Source of the DNA: JAICTV01 sp035634055
Lineage (GTDB): Bacteria; Planctomycetota; Phycisphaerae; Tepidisphaerales; Tepidisphaeraceae
Assembly (NCBI GenBank): GCA_035634055.1
Contig: DASQDR010000108.1
Span: 1 to 50,115, forward strand
Direction of reading: 5' to 3'
Length of the DNA: 50,115 nt
Shown: in pieces, positions 1 to 7,532 of the stretch
How positions within the stretch are numbered: the stretch's first letter is position 1
Layout: every line of letters starts with the position of its first letter
The notes under the pieces: model-generated
What the model saw: only the letters and a program-made list of their open reading frames with translations
What the model was told of the DNA's origin: nothing
Database searches by the model: none
Position numbers and translations under genes: made by a program

Positions 1-1
1 C

Positions 2-226
2 TGGGTCGGCCCCGAGGCCGCGCCGCAGGACCTGGAGCGCTGGCGCTTCGAGGGCGTCGCCTCGCGCAGCGACTTCGTCATCGGCTTCAACCTCGCCGAC
101 GCCGGCAAGCCGATCACCCTCGTCGCCCGCTGGATGAACCGAAAGGGCGAGGTCGGCCCGACGTCCCTGCCGGTCACGACGGCGCTGGCGGCCCCCGCCC
201 CCGCGCCGAGCGCGCAGGCGGCGTAG
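2..226 (+). CDS. C-terminal end of an unidentified protein (partial)
   Basis: This is the last 74 codons of a gene whose start lies outside the window; the frame ends with TAG at 224-226. The visible peptide has a well-formed segment (WRFEGVASRSDFVIGF, then ITLVARWMNRKGEVGPTS) and a short Ala/Pro-rich tail. The ARWMNRKGEVGP part looks like the final strands of a fibronectin/Ig-like domain, as seen at the end of many uncharacterised planctomycete proteins, but that is a resemblance only. It is followed by a palindromic repeat and then another small protein on the same strand. No function can be assigned. Confidence 0.7.
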   Translation, partial: WVGPEAAPQDLERWRFEGVASRSDFVIGFNLADAGKPITLVARWMNRKGEVGPTSLPVTTALAAPAPAPSAQAA

Positions 227-240
227 CCGGCCGGGAAATC

Positions 241-395
241 CGAGTGACGAAACCAGAATGACGAATCGATGACGAAGTCCGGACGACGAGGGGCGAGTCG
301 TGGGGTCGCTCGTCATTCGGGCTTGATTCGGATTTCGGGTTTCGTCATTCGGGCTTCATCCGGAATTCTCATTTTGGTCATTCGTCATTCCTCAC
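241..395. repeat. Imperfect inverted repeat, family A (GAATGACGAA type)
   Basis: The left part is built from GAATGACGAATC and GATGACGAAG words and the right part from their complements (TTCGTCATTC, GGTCATTCGTCATTC), so the segment can fold into a long imperfect hairpin. The word CAGAATGACGAATC followed by [G/A]ATGACGAAG recurs almost unchanged in the repeat at 22324-22484. It fills the gap between two plus-strand genes. Confidence 0.75.
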
Positions 396-399
396 CACC

Positions 400-807
400 A
401 TGTTCTCCCCCACCTATCCCCGCAAGCCGCGCCCGCGCCCGCGCAGCGGGCGACGCCGTGCGACGCCGTCCTTCTCTCCGCCGCCCGGTTACTCCGTGCG
501 GATCGCGTCGGTCGTGGGGCAGGGGAGCGAGGGGGGGACGGTCTGGTTCGACGGGCACGTCATCACCCTGGTGGGCGGCGGGCTGCTGGGGCTGGAGCTG
601 AACGCGGGCGGGGGCGGGGGCGGGGGCGGCGCGGGGAACTGGATCGAGACGGAGATCGCCGACTGGGGGGACGACTACATCCTCTTCACCGCCCTCTCGC
701 CGATCGTCGCCGGCATGGCGTGGCGCGTGCTCAGCGGCATGCCGGTGATGTGGGACGATGACCCGACCGTCACGCTCGTGGTGCCGGAAGCGGGCGTGGT
801 GGGGTAG
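400..807 (+). CDS. Small hypothetical protein with poly-Gly loop
   Basis: A 135-residue protein with no signal peptide. Residues 1-30 are basic and Pro-rich. Residues 30-60 (YSVRIASVVGQGSEGG, then VWFDGHVITLVGGGLLGLEL) and 83-133 look like beta strands, separated by a run of Gly at about residues 69-77. The strand-rich pattern with a VWFDG motif is what I would expect of a small beta-sandwich protein of the kind common in planctomycetes, but I do not recognise the family. The ATG at 400 directly follows the repeat and has no clear Shine-Dalgarno sequence. The gene may be co-transcribed with the partial gene upstream. Confidence 0.55.
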   Translation: MFSPTYPRKPRPRPRSGRRRATPSFSPPPGYSVRIASVVGQGSEGGTVWFDGHVITLVGGGLLGLELNAGGGGGGGGAGNWIETEIADWGDDYILFTALSPIVAGMAWRVLSGMPVMWDDDPTVTLVVPEAGVVG

Positions 808-817
808 GGGGGAGCGG

Positions 818-906
818 TCAGTGGTCAGTTGCCACTAGCCACTGGCAACTGACAACTGGCCACTGACAACTGGCAACTGGCAACTGACCACTGACCACTG
901 ACCACT
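818..906. repeat. Short-word repeat, family B (CAGTGGTCAGTTGCCA type)
   Basis: Reiterated words ACTGGCAACTG, ACTGACCACTG and their complements (CAGTGGTCAGTTGCCA at the left end) make a low-complexity segment able to form several alternative hairpins. It lies between the convergent 135-residue gene and queC, so it could act as a transcript end on both strands. Confidence 0.75.
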
Positions 907-916
907 TCCCCGCCCC

Positions 917-1774
917 TCACCCCGCGTACCGCGTCGGATCCGGCACGCCGGCCTCGGCGAAACCTTTCTTGCGTAACAGGCAACTGTCGCACCGCCCGCA
1001 GGCGCGGCCCGCGTCATCCGGGTCGTAGCAACTGTGGGTCAGGGCGTAGTCGACGCCGAGGTCGATCCCGCGGCGGATGATCTGCGCCTTGGTCAGGCGG
1101 ATGAGCGGGGCGTGCAGGGAGAACGATGAAGGATGAAGGAGGAAGGAGGGCGGGGGCGCCGTTTCACGCCTTCCGCCTTCATCCTTCACGCTCGCATCGT
1201 CCTTCATCCTTCCGCCTTCATCGTTCATCCTTCCCCTTTCATCCTTCGTCCTCCCCCTCCTCCCGCCTTCATCGTTCGGCTTTCCCGCCGTCATCCTGGT
1301 GGCGAGGTTGGCCAGGCGCTCGAAGGCGTCGATGAACTCCGGGCGGCAGTCGGGGTAGCCGCTGTAGTCGACGGCGTTGACGCCGATGAAGACGTCGCGG
1401 CAATCGAGCACCTCCGCCCAGCCGAGGGCGTAGCTGAGGAAAATGGTGTTGCGCGCGGGGACGTAGGTGATCGGCACGTCGCCGGCCATGGCGGCCTCGT
1501 CGCGGTCCTTGGGGACGTCGATGTCCGCCGCCGTCAGCGCGCTGCCGCCGAACTGGCGCAGGTCGATCTTGACCACGCGGTGCTGGCTCGCGCCGAACTG
1601 CCGCGCGACCCGCTCGGCCGCCTCCAGCTCGTGGCGGTGGCGCTGGCCGTAGTCGAACGTCATCGAGTAGAGCGGCGCGAAGCCGGTGGCCCGCGCGAGG
1701 GCCAGGCAGGTCGTGCTATCGAGCCCGCCGGAGGAGAGGACGATCGCGGGGCGGCGGCGGCGGTTGCAGGTCAT
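917..1774 (-). CDS. queC: 7-cyano-7-deazaguanine synthase QueC (with repeat insertion)
   Basis: QueC converts 7-carboxy-7-deazaguanine to preQ0, using ATP and ammonia, in the queuosine/7-deazapurine pathway. The P-loop (PP-loop) SGGLDSTT is at residues 15-22, and the GVNAVDYSGYPDCRPEFI region typical of QueC is near residue 131. The zinc-binding Cys cluster near the C terminus (SCYDPDD, then GRACGRCDSCLLRKKGF) is intact. The protein is 285 residues, about 55 longer than usual. The extra length is a hydrophilic segment at residues 166-220 (repeated KDEGGR-like words, then Ser/Pro/His-rich) encoded by a palindromic repeat. It replaces the loop between the conserved FERLANLATR and HAPLIRLTKAQII. 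No other que genes are adjacent. Confidence 0.93.
   Translation of the reverse strand: MTCNRRRRPAIVLSSGGLDSTTCLALARATGFAPLYSMTFDYGQRHRHELEAAERVARQFGASQHRVVKIDLRQFGGSALTAADIDVPKDRDEAAMAGDVPITYVPARNTIFLSYALGWAEVLDCRDVFIGVNAVDYSGYPDCRPEFIDAFERLANLATRMTAGKPNDEGGRRGRTKDERGRMNDEGGRMKDDASVKDEGGRRETAPPPSFLLHPSSFSLHAPLIRLTKAQIIRRGIDLGVDYALTHSCYDPDDAGRACGRCDSCLLRKKGFAEAGVPDPTRYAG
1115..1279. repeat. Family C repeat inserted in frame inside queC
   Basis: The segment is made of GATGAAGGATGAAGGAGG on one side and many copies of CTTCATCCTTC and CCTTCCGCC on the other, so it can fold into an imperfect hairpin. It is about 165 bp (55 codons) with no stop in the queC frame, and the conserved QueC sequence resumes correctly on both sides. 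Boundaries are judged from the protein and are accurate to about 10 bp. Confidence 0.8.
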
Positions 1775-1781
1775 GGGGGCG

Positions 1782-1787
1782 ATTGTA
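1782..1787 (-). promoter_or_regulatory. Candidate -10 element of queC (leaderless arrangement)
   Basis: Read on the minus strand this is TACAAT, ending 7 nt before the queC ATG, so the transcript would begin at or next to the start codon. No convincing -35 is visible and no Shine-Dalgarno sequence precedes the ATG. Confidence 0.45.
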
Positions 1788-1967
1788 GCCGCGCCGCGAC
1801 GCCGCGGGTTCGGCGACGGTCGCGGCGATGCGCTGCAACCTGCCTTGCGGGCGAGGGAGCGCCGCGCGGCCGTTCAAGTCTTCGATCGTCGATCGACACG
1901 CGCCGCCGCCGCCCGGCAGCGCGCTGCTCCGCGGGCACCGCGGCCCCGACCCGCGCGGCGCAGCGGG

Positions 1968-2030
1968 TTTCCCCTGACGCCCGCGCTTCCCCTGACGCCC
2001 GCGACGCCCGCGTTTCCCCTGACGCCCGCG
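1968..2030. repeat. Tandem short repeat (TTTCCCCTGACGCCCGCG)
   Basis: Three degenerate copies of TTTCCCCTGACGCCCGCG, with an extra ACGCCCGCG between the second and third. They lie in the 260-bp gap between the 3' end of the lipoprotein gene and the queC start. Nothing else is recognisable in this gap apart from the queC -10 candidate. Confidence 0.7.
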
Positions 2031-2034
2031 CCGG

Positions 2035-2628
2035 TCACGGCCGGCTCTCCAGTTGCACCGCGCCAAAGGTCATGAAGACCAGCGCGTCGCCGGCGGGGCC
2101 GCGGTAGGCGCCCTGGGCGTTGCCCAGGGCGGCGGCGGCGGCGGTGAAGGTCCAGCAGTGGTCCTCGTCGCAGCGGACCTTGCGCACCAGCAGGTCCGGG
2201 ACGTTGTGCTGCTGACCGAACTCCAGCAGCCGCCGGGCGTCCAGGGCGAGCGCGGGCTCGACCGAGGTGTTGCTCCAGGACCAGAGCCAGGTGCCCTGAT
2301 TCGTGTCGTACGTGCCGATGATCTGCACCGGCGCGACGGCCGACGTGCCGTTGGGGGCGTCGAAGCGGATGGTGCCGGCCCGCTGGTCCACGCTCCACGC
2401 GGCGGCGTCGCCGATCTGCCAGAGCTGATCGTGCGCCGCCGTCTTCAGGCGGAGCTGCTCGGTGCCGCGGTCGACGAGCCTGCGGTACGCCTCCGGCTCG
2501 GGCGAAGGGTGGGTGGAGGGGCCGCTCGTCCGGCCGGCGCTGCCCCCGCCGGCGCTGCCCCCGCCGGCGCTGCAGCCGCTGGCGACGAGCACGAGGGCGA
2601 GCATGGCCAGGGCGCGCAGGACGTTCAT
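2035..2628 (-). CDS. DUF6882-like lipoprotein
   Basis: Last gene of a four-gene minus-strand operon. The N terminus is a lipoprotein signal peptide: a hydrophobic stretch ending VASGC, with Cys at about residue 19, followed by a Gly/Ser-rich linker. The mature part (LWQIGDAAAWSVDQRAGTIRF, then IIGTYDTNQGTWLWSWSNTS) matches the layout I associate with DUF6882 proteins, whose function is unknown. I chose the ATG at 2628 because AGGA lies about 8 nt upstream; an in-frame ATG at 2637 is also possible and almost touches the TAG of the preceding gene at 2639. It probably sits on a membrane facing the periplasm. Confidence 0.75.
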   Translation of the reverse strand: MNVLRALAMLALVLVASGCSAGGGSAGGGSAGRTSGPSTHPSPEPEAYRRLVDRGTEQLRLKTAAHDQLWQIGDAAAWSVDQRAGTIRFDAPNGTSAVAPVQIIGTYDTNQGTWLWSWSNTSVEPALALDARRLLEFGQQHNVPDLLVRKVRCDEDHCWTFTAAAAALGNAQGAYRGPAGDALVFMTFGAVQLESRP

Positions 2629-2638
2629 GCCCGGCATC

Positions 2639-5347
2639 CTAACGTGGCGCCGGCTTCTCCGGGGGCACGAGCCGGACGAACGCCGGGGCGTTGCGGTCGC
2701 ACGTCAGCCGGCCGTCCTTCTCGAAGAGCTCGACCACCTGGATGGAGCTGCGCCGATGCGCGTGAGTGCCCTCGTTCCCGCGCGTGCGGCCGGGGTGGGT
2801 GAAGTAGAAGAGGTAGGCGCGGTCGTCGTTGACCACCACGTCCGCGTGCAGGCCGTGCGTGCCGTCGTCGCCGCCGGTGCCGCCGGCCCGGAGGAGGTTG
2901 CCCGGCTGGCGCTCCCAGCGCTGGGCGTCGTCGGAGCGGTAGACGCCCTGGCCGTCCCACGCGTCGACGATCATCCAGTAGTGCCCCTTCCACCGGAAGA
3001 CCTTCGGTCCCTCGCCCGGCTGGTCGCCCACCCCCTTGCCACGGTCGCGCCAGGTGATCAGGTCATCGCTGTCGGCGAAGTAGATCGACTTTCCGTCCGC
3101 CTCGTTGTTGTACCAGAGCCGCCACCCGCCGCCCGGCAGGCGCACGACCGATGCGTCGATGACGCGGTCGCTCGCCAGCTTCAGGGGCCGCGGGTCGTCC
3201 CACGTCCACAGGTCCTTGCTGGTCAGGTGGACGATCTCGCGCGTGCCGGTCCAATCGGTGTGCATGCCCGGCACGTACGTGAGGAACATGTGGTACGCGC
3301 CGTCGTGCTCGAACACGTCGGGCGCCCAGTAACTGTGCGGCGGGGCGCCGTAGCGGATGTCCGCGGTGCCGCGGTACGTCCAGGTCGTGCCGCCGTCGCT
3401 GGACTCGGCGATCCCGATCGCTGTGCCGTGCACCCACGAGACCCCCTTCAGGTCCGGCACGTTCGCGCGACGGTTGGTGTAGAACATGAACCACTTCCCC
3501 TCGCCGCGGTTCCAGGTGACGACCGGGTCGGCCGCGCCGTCGTGGACCGGATCGCGAAAGAGCGGCTTGGGGGCAGCCTGTGTTGAGCCCGGCGGGGTCG
3601 TGCTCGGCGGGGTCGCGCTCGGCGGGGTGGTGCTCGGCGGGGTGGTGCTCGGCGGGGTGGTGGGAGGGCGTTCGATGCGGGCAACGGTTGCCTCCAAATC
3701 GCGCAGCCACGTGGCGAGCGCCGGCGGCGGGGTTGGACCCAGCACGCTCCGTGCCCGATCCAGCGCCTCGCGCGCCTGCCGGCCGTAGTAGAGCGCGGCG
3801 AACTCACCTGACGCGGTCAGGTACGCGTCCGCCGCCGCCGCGCTTTCGCCGGTGGCGCGGAACAGGTTGGCGAGCTCATTGTGGGCCTGAGCCCCCGCCA
3901 GCGTGTGCGCCTGCCGCGACGCCGCGACCGCGTCGAGGACGCGTCGCCACTGCTCCTGCGAGCGCTCCGGGTCGCGCCCGCCGATCGCCCGCGCCAGCAG
4001 GGTCTGGGCCTCGAGCAGTTCCGACTGGTACGCCTGCGCATCGCCCACGTCGCGCGGCGGTCTTTCGACCCGGCGTACGATCGCGTCCGAGAGCTGCGCC
4101 ACCGCGTCCGGCGGCACCTCCAGGTCGGGATGATCCCCCAGGACCGCCGCCGCCTGCGCCGCCGCGTTGCTGTTCCGCTCGTCCAGGGCAAACGCGGCGC
4201 AGTAACGCAGGAACGCTGGCATCGCCCGGTCTGCCAGGAGGTGCTGCTCCGCGGCGAAGGTGAGGAACTGCGATAACCTCCGGCGCCTGTCGTAGTTTTT
4301 GGCGCTCTTGAAGATGCGCTCGGCGGCGTCCGAACGGGTCAGCAGGGGGATCTCCGTGGACGCCCGCCCCTTCTTTTGCGACGGCGGTGACGCGCCCGTG
4401 GCTGCCGCCGCCGCCGGCGCGGTCGCAGGGGGCGCGTAGGCGGCGTCGAGGTCGGCGTAGGCGTCCTCTAACTCGTCGTCGGCGCGAAACCACCACGATC
4501 GCACTTTGACCGGCATGTCGCCGCGCTCGACCCTCACGTACTCGTCCGGCGACAGGCGGCGCCGCTCGTAACATCGCATCAGCGCGTACACCAGGTCCAC
4601 CGTCGCATCGTCGCGCGCCCACGCGTTGATGGTGGGCTTCAGCTGCCTTTCCGCCAGTTCGACCTGCCCCGCCTCGATCAGGGTCTCGGTGAACTCCAGG
4701 TACGCCTTGAGGTTCCTCGCGCCGCGGAGGCGCAGCAGCCGCAGCACGCCGACGGTGGCGGCGTGGTTGCCGCGGTCCTCCTCCAGCGCCAACTTGTAAA
4801 GTTGCGTTGCCTCGTACAGGTCCCTGTGCCTGCCGCGCAGCTCCAGCGCCCGCGCCCAATTGTGGCGGTAGACGACGCGGTCCTCGCGGGGGACCTGCTC
4901 CATCGGCATGGCGCTGTAGGTGGCGATCGCGTCGCTGAATTTCCCGGACTTCACCAGGAGGACCGCGTGCGCGTTCAGGTCGACCATGTGATCGACCGTG
5001 GACTGCCCGGTCTTCCGGACCGGCCGCGCAAGGGTGCCCAGCCGGAGATCTTTCGCCCGCGACTGGTCCTGGTTGACCACCTCGGCCGCGGTTCGCAGCG
5101 CGGGGCTCTCCACCTCCTCGATCATGTCTTGGAGCCGGTACTTCTTGACGGTCCAGCGCGCCCGGTTGAACTCGTCCGCCGCGCCGTCGAGGTCATCGGC
5201 GCGCAGCAGCTGGTAGCCGCGTTCCAGCGCACGGTTTGCCTCGACCCGCGCCTGCTCGCGGGTCTGGGCGGGGGCGCATCCAGAGCCTGCCGCCAGCGCG
5301 AGCACGGCCGCCAGTGCAACGGGAATGGCGGGAGAGCGGAGCCTCAC
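2639..5347 (-). CDS. TPR-like protein fused to a five-bladed-propeller (GH43-like) glycosidase domain
   Basis: 902 residues. Residues 1-25 are a signal peptide, possibly of the lipoprotein type (GSGCAPA, a weak lipobox). Residues 30-560 are alpha-helical with TPR-like pairs (ALERGYQLLRADDLDGAADEF). Residues 565-590 are a Thr/Pro linker made of repeated TTPPS units. Residues 592-902 form a beta-propeller of the GH43/GH62/GH117 kind: DPVHDGAADPVVTWN contains the usual first-blade Asp, and HSYWAPDVFEHDGAYHMF and DASVVRLPGGGWRLWYNN are typical blades. A helical lipoprotein joined to a glycosidase-like domain is unusual; the frame is continuous, so it is a genuine fusion in this assembly. Its GTG start overlaps the upstream stop (GTGA), indicating translational coupling. 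The substrate is unknown. Confidence 0.8.
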   Translation of the reverse strand: MRLRSPAIPVALAAVLALAAGSGCAPAQTREQARVEANRALERGYQLLRADDLDGAADEFNRARWTVKKYRLQDMIEEVESPALRTAAEVVNQDQSRAKDLRLGTLARPVRKTGQSTVDHMVDLNAHAVLLVKSGKFSDAIATYSAMPMEQVPREDRVVYRHNWARALELRGRHRDLYEATQLYKLALEEDRGNHAATVGVLRLLRLRGARNLKAYLEFTETLIEAGQVELAERQLKPTINAWARDDATVDLVYALMRCYERRRLSPDEYVRVERGDMPVKVRSWWFRADDELEDAYADLDAAYAPPATAPAAAAATGASPPSQKKGRASTEIPLLTRSDAAERIFKSAKNYDRRRRLSQFLTFAAEQHLLADRAMPAFLRYCAAFALDERNSNAAAQAAAVLGDHPDLEVPPDAVAQLSDAIVRRVERPPRDVGDAQAYQSELLEAQTLLARAIGGRDPERSQEQWRRVLDAVAASRQAHTLAGAQAHNELANLFRATGESAAAADAYLTASGEFAALYYGRQAREALDRARSVLGPTPPPALATWLRDLEATVARIERPPTTPPSTTPPSTTPPSATPPSTTPPGSTQAAPKPLFRDPVHDGAADPVVTWNRGEGKWFMFYTNRRANVPDLKGVSWVHGTAIGIAESSDGGTTWTYRGTADIRYGAPPHSYWAPDVFEHDGAYHMFLTYVPGMHTDWTGTREIVHLTSKDLWTWDDPRPLKLASDRVIDASVVRLPGGGWRLWYNNEADGKSIYFADSDDLITWRDRGKGVGDQPGEGPKVFRWKGHYWMIVDAWDGQGVYRSDDAQRWERQPGNLLRAGGTGGDDGTHGLHADVVVNDDRAYLFYFTHPGRTRGNEGTHAHRRSSIQVVELFEKDGRLTCDRNAPAFVRLVPPEKPAPR

Positions 5348-6183
5348 TGGTCACCCCCTCCACTGAGCTGAGTCGGTCCTCCCGCGCGGCGCTCGAGCTT
5401 TCGCTTGAGCTTCTGGTTCCCCTCCACGCACACCTCCATCGGCCAGCCCAGCAGCGGAAACGGGTGCGCGTCGGCCCTCACCGGCTTGGACCTCTGCTCA
5501 TCGAAGGGGTCGAACTCGTAGAGTCTGACGTGGATTCCCGGCGCGGGCGCCGTAGCGTCGAGCGCGGACAGAATCCGCAACTGGCCGTTGGGCGGCTGGA
5601 GACGCAGGGCGTAGGTCATGAGGTATTCGCGGAGCTCGGCTACATCGCGGGCCGTCAGCTTGCACACCACGCGGTCGCTCCCCTGCGGTCCGGTGGCTTG
5701 GCAGATCGGCACCTCCTGCTCGATCAGCGCGTCCATGATCTCGCCGCCGAGCTGACCGAGCGCCGTCGCGCTCCACTCCTGCACCTTCGCCTTCCAACGG
5801 TCCTCGTCGGGAAACACCGCCGGGAAGCGAACCACCACCTTCCCGACGACTTTCAACGGGCGGGCCGTCCGCTGCCCGAGGGTTACCTCCAGCTTTGAGG
5901 TGGTGTCCTGGCCCTGGTTGCTCAGGGTGAAGTCCAGCCGCCACTCGTACACGGCGGCAGCCTTCTTGAAATCCCACCCCACGAGCTGGCGTTCCTTCGC
6001 CAGCGCCGCGACGGCGGCGTCGGCGGCCAGATCGGCATAGCGCTGGTGGACCGTTTGCCCGGCAGCATTGACGTCACTGTGATTGAGGATGAAGTTGACC
6101 CGGATCGGAGGCACCCCCACCTGCGCCCTGGCCGGGCCGCAGAGCGCGAGCACGAAGATGAGGCTGGCGGCCCGGTAGATCAT
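5344..6183 (-). CDS. Exported protein of unknown function
   Basis: 279 residues. The N terminus is a clear signal peptide (MIYRAASLIFVLALCGPARA, cleavage before QVGVPP). The mature part is mixed alpha/beta with no family I recognise; it contains two Cys (CQATG and VVCKL) that may pair. I chose the ATG at 6183 because it overlaps the stop of the upstream gene as ATGA, and starting six codons earlier would place charged residues before the signal peptide. It is the second gene of the four-gene operon and is likely to work with the membrane protein before it and the TPR-glycosidase fusion after it. Confidence 0.7.
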   Translation of the reverse strand: MIYRAASLIFVLALCGPARAQVGVPPIRVNFILNHSDVNAAGQTVHQRYADLAADAAVAALAKERQLVGWDFKKAAAVYEWRLDFTLSNQGQDTTSKLEVTLGQRTARPLKVVGKVVVRFPAVFPDEDRWKAKVQEWSATALGQLGGEIMDALIEQEVPICQATGPQGSDRVVCKLTARDVAELREYLMTYALRLQPPNGQLRILSALDATAPAPGIHVRLYEFDPFDEQRSKPVRADAHPFPLLGWPMEVCVEGNQKLKRKLERRAGGPTQLSGGGDQ

Positions 6184-7370
6184 GGCGGCGTCTCCGTCCA
6201 TCGATCGATCGTTGTGACCTGTGGAAAGTCCTCCGCTCGCGCCGCATGGTCCACGGTGAAGCTCTCAACGGCGCGGAAGCGTCCCTGCGCATGCCCCTCG
6301 ATCTCGATCGTTAGTACCGTGCCCGGTACCAGCTGCGCAACGGGACCGGCGGCCGGCTGAGCCGTGGGCACGACTGCGGTTCGCCAGCAGCGCAGCATGG
6401 CTTCCTGTGCCTCGGTTTCAGTGGGACCGAACCCCTGCTTCCATGCCTCGATCAGCCGGTGGGGGATCGGCACGTCCTGGCCGCATCCGATATAGACCGA
6501 GCGCCCGTCGTAATTGGCAACCGTCCCCAGCACGACCCGCTGGGCGCCCGGCCCGGGCGGGGCGGCCGACACCGTCAGCGTCATGGGGTTGGCGAGCAAC
6601 CGCGACGTGATCACGCGCGTCGGATGAAACAGGATGATCGGGCGAATGAACGAGTGGGGAACGATCAGCTTCTCCCGGCCCCACGCGCCCAGGCGGATGC
6701 TGCGCTCCGGATAGCCGCTGGCGCGCACGGTCAGGTCGCCCCCGCCAACGATCGACCTCGGGAACCGCATCGAATCGTTGGCGGCGATGCGGTAGGTCAC
6801 CCCGGTCGGTGCTGCGCCGCGGCCGGTGACCTCCACCTCCGCGTCCGCCCCACGCGCCTCGACCGTGATCGTGCCGAGCGCCGACAGCGCCCCGAGCAGC
6901 CCGCCGAACAGCACGAGCAGGACCACCGCGAGGATCCCGTTGGCGATCAGCCTGTCGTAGGCCGAGGCCCTGAGTTCTTCCAGCGAGGCGGGCGGGATCA
7001 CGCGGGCGACGATGGCGAGCCAGGCGAACCCGCCCCCCAGCGACAGCCACGCCGTGACCGCCGGTAGCAGGTCGGTATAAAAGCCCAGCCACGTGAGCGC
7101 CAGCGTTCCGATCAGAACGAGCAGCGCGAGGTTCGCCAGCGCCAGCAACGGCCGGCGCTGGAGCGAACTCGCGCGTTCCTGCCGCGGGCCGCTCCGCGGT
7201 TTGGGCGCCAGCGTCACCAGCAGGAGCCCGTCACCGTGCGGTGACACGAAGCCGGCTTCACCCTGCGGCCACATGCTTCCAGCGTCGGTCCCGGCGGATG
7301 CCGCCGTCGCCGCAGGCGTGCAAGGCGGCGGTGGCTCCTGTGGCACGTTCGCAGGCATAGTTGGGCCCAC
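6180..7370 (-). CDS. Three-helix membrane protein of unknown function, first gene of operon
   Basis: 396 residues. A Pro/Ala-rich cytoplasmic segment (1-70) is followed by three hydrophobic helices at about 75-96, 102-124 and 141-165. A soluble beta-rich domain (168-396) begins ITVEARGADAEVEVTG; its first 60 residues vaguely recall a PEGA-type domain (ending GYPERSIRLG). The start is GTG at 7370, preceded by GGGAGGTGA, a good Shine-Dalgarno sequence with about 6 nt spacing; an ATG 4 codons later lacks one. It heads an operon in which every junction overlaps or nearly touches (ATGA, GTGA, 10-nt gap), so the four products probably form one envelope assembly. Confidence 0.7.
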   Translation of the reverse strand: MGPTMPANVPQEPPPPCTPAATAASAGTDAGSMWPQGEAGFVSPHGDGLLLVTLAPKPRSGPRQERASSLQRRPLLALANLALLVLIGTLALTWLGFYTDLLPAVTAWLSLGGGFAWLAIVARVIPPASLEELRASAYDRLIANGILAVVLLVLFGGLLGALSALGTITVEARGADAEVEVTGRGAAPTGVTYRIAANDSMRFPRSIVGGGDLTVRASGYPERSIRLGAWGREKLIVPHSFIRPIILFHPTRVITSRLLANPMTLTVSAAPPGPGAQRVVLGTVANYDGRSVYIGCGQDVPIPHRLIEAWKQGFGPTETEAQEAMLRCWRTAVVPTAQPAAGPVAQLVPGTVLTIEIEGHAQGRFRAVESFTVDHAARAEDFPQVTTIDRWTETPP

Positions 7371-7468
7371 GACTCACCTCCCTGGGACGTGATGCGCTGC
7401 AAGGTTAGATTCCTTCGTGGCGTGGCGTCAAGAAAAACATCCCCCCGCAGCGGGCAGCCAGGAGGTTG

Positions 7469-7496
7469 TTGCGAGGGGGCGCGATCCCGCTACCAT
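7469..7496 (+). promoter_or_regulatory. Candidate promoter of sucC
   Basis: TTGCGA (7469-7474), 16-nt spacer, TACCAT (7491-7496). Transcription would start near 7503, giving a 30-nt leader that contains the AAGGAG Shine-Dalgarno sequence. Confidence 0.45.
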
Positions 7497-7532
7497 GCCG
7501 GTTCAATTAACCGAAGCTTGAAGGAGTTCACC

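Noticed and set aside
818..1279. CRISPR array
   Set aside because: The repeated words are short, irregular and mixed with their complements; there are no spacers of constant length.
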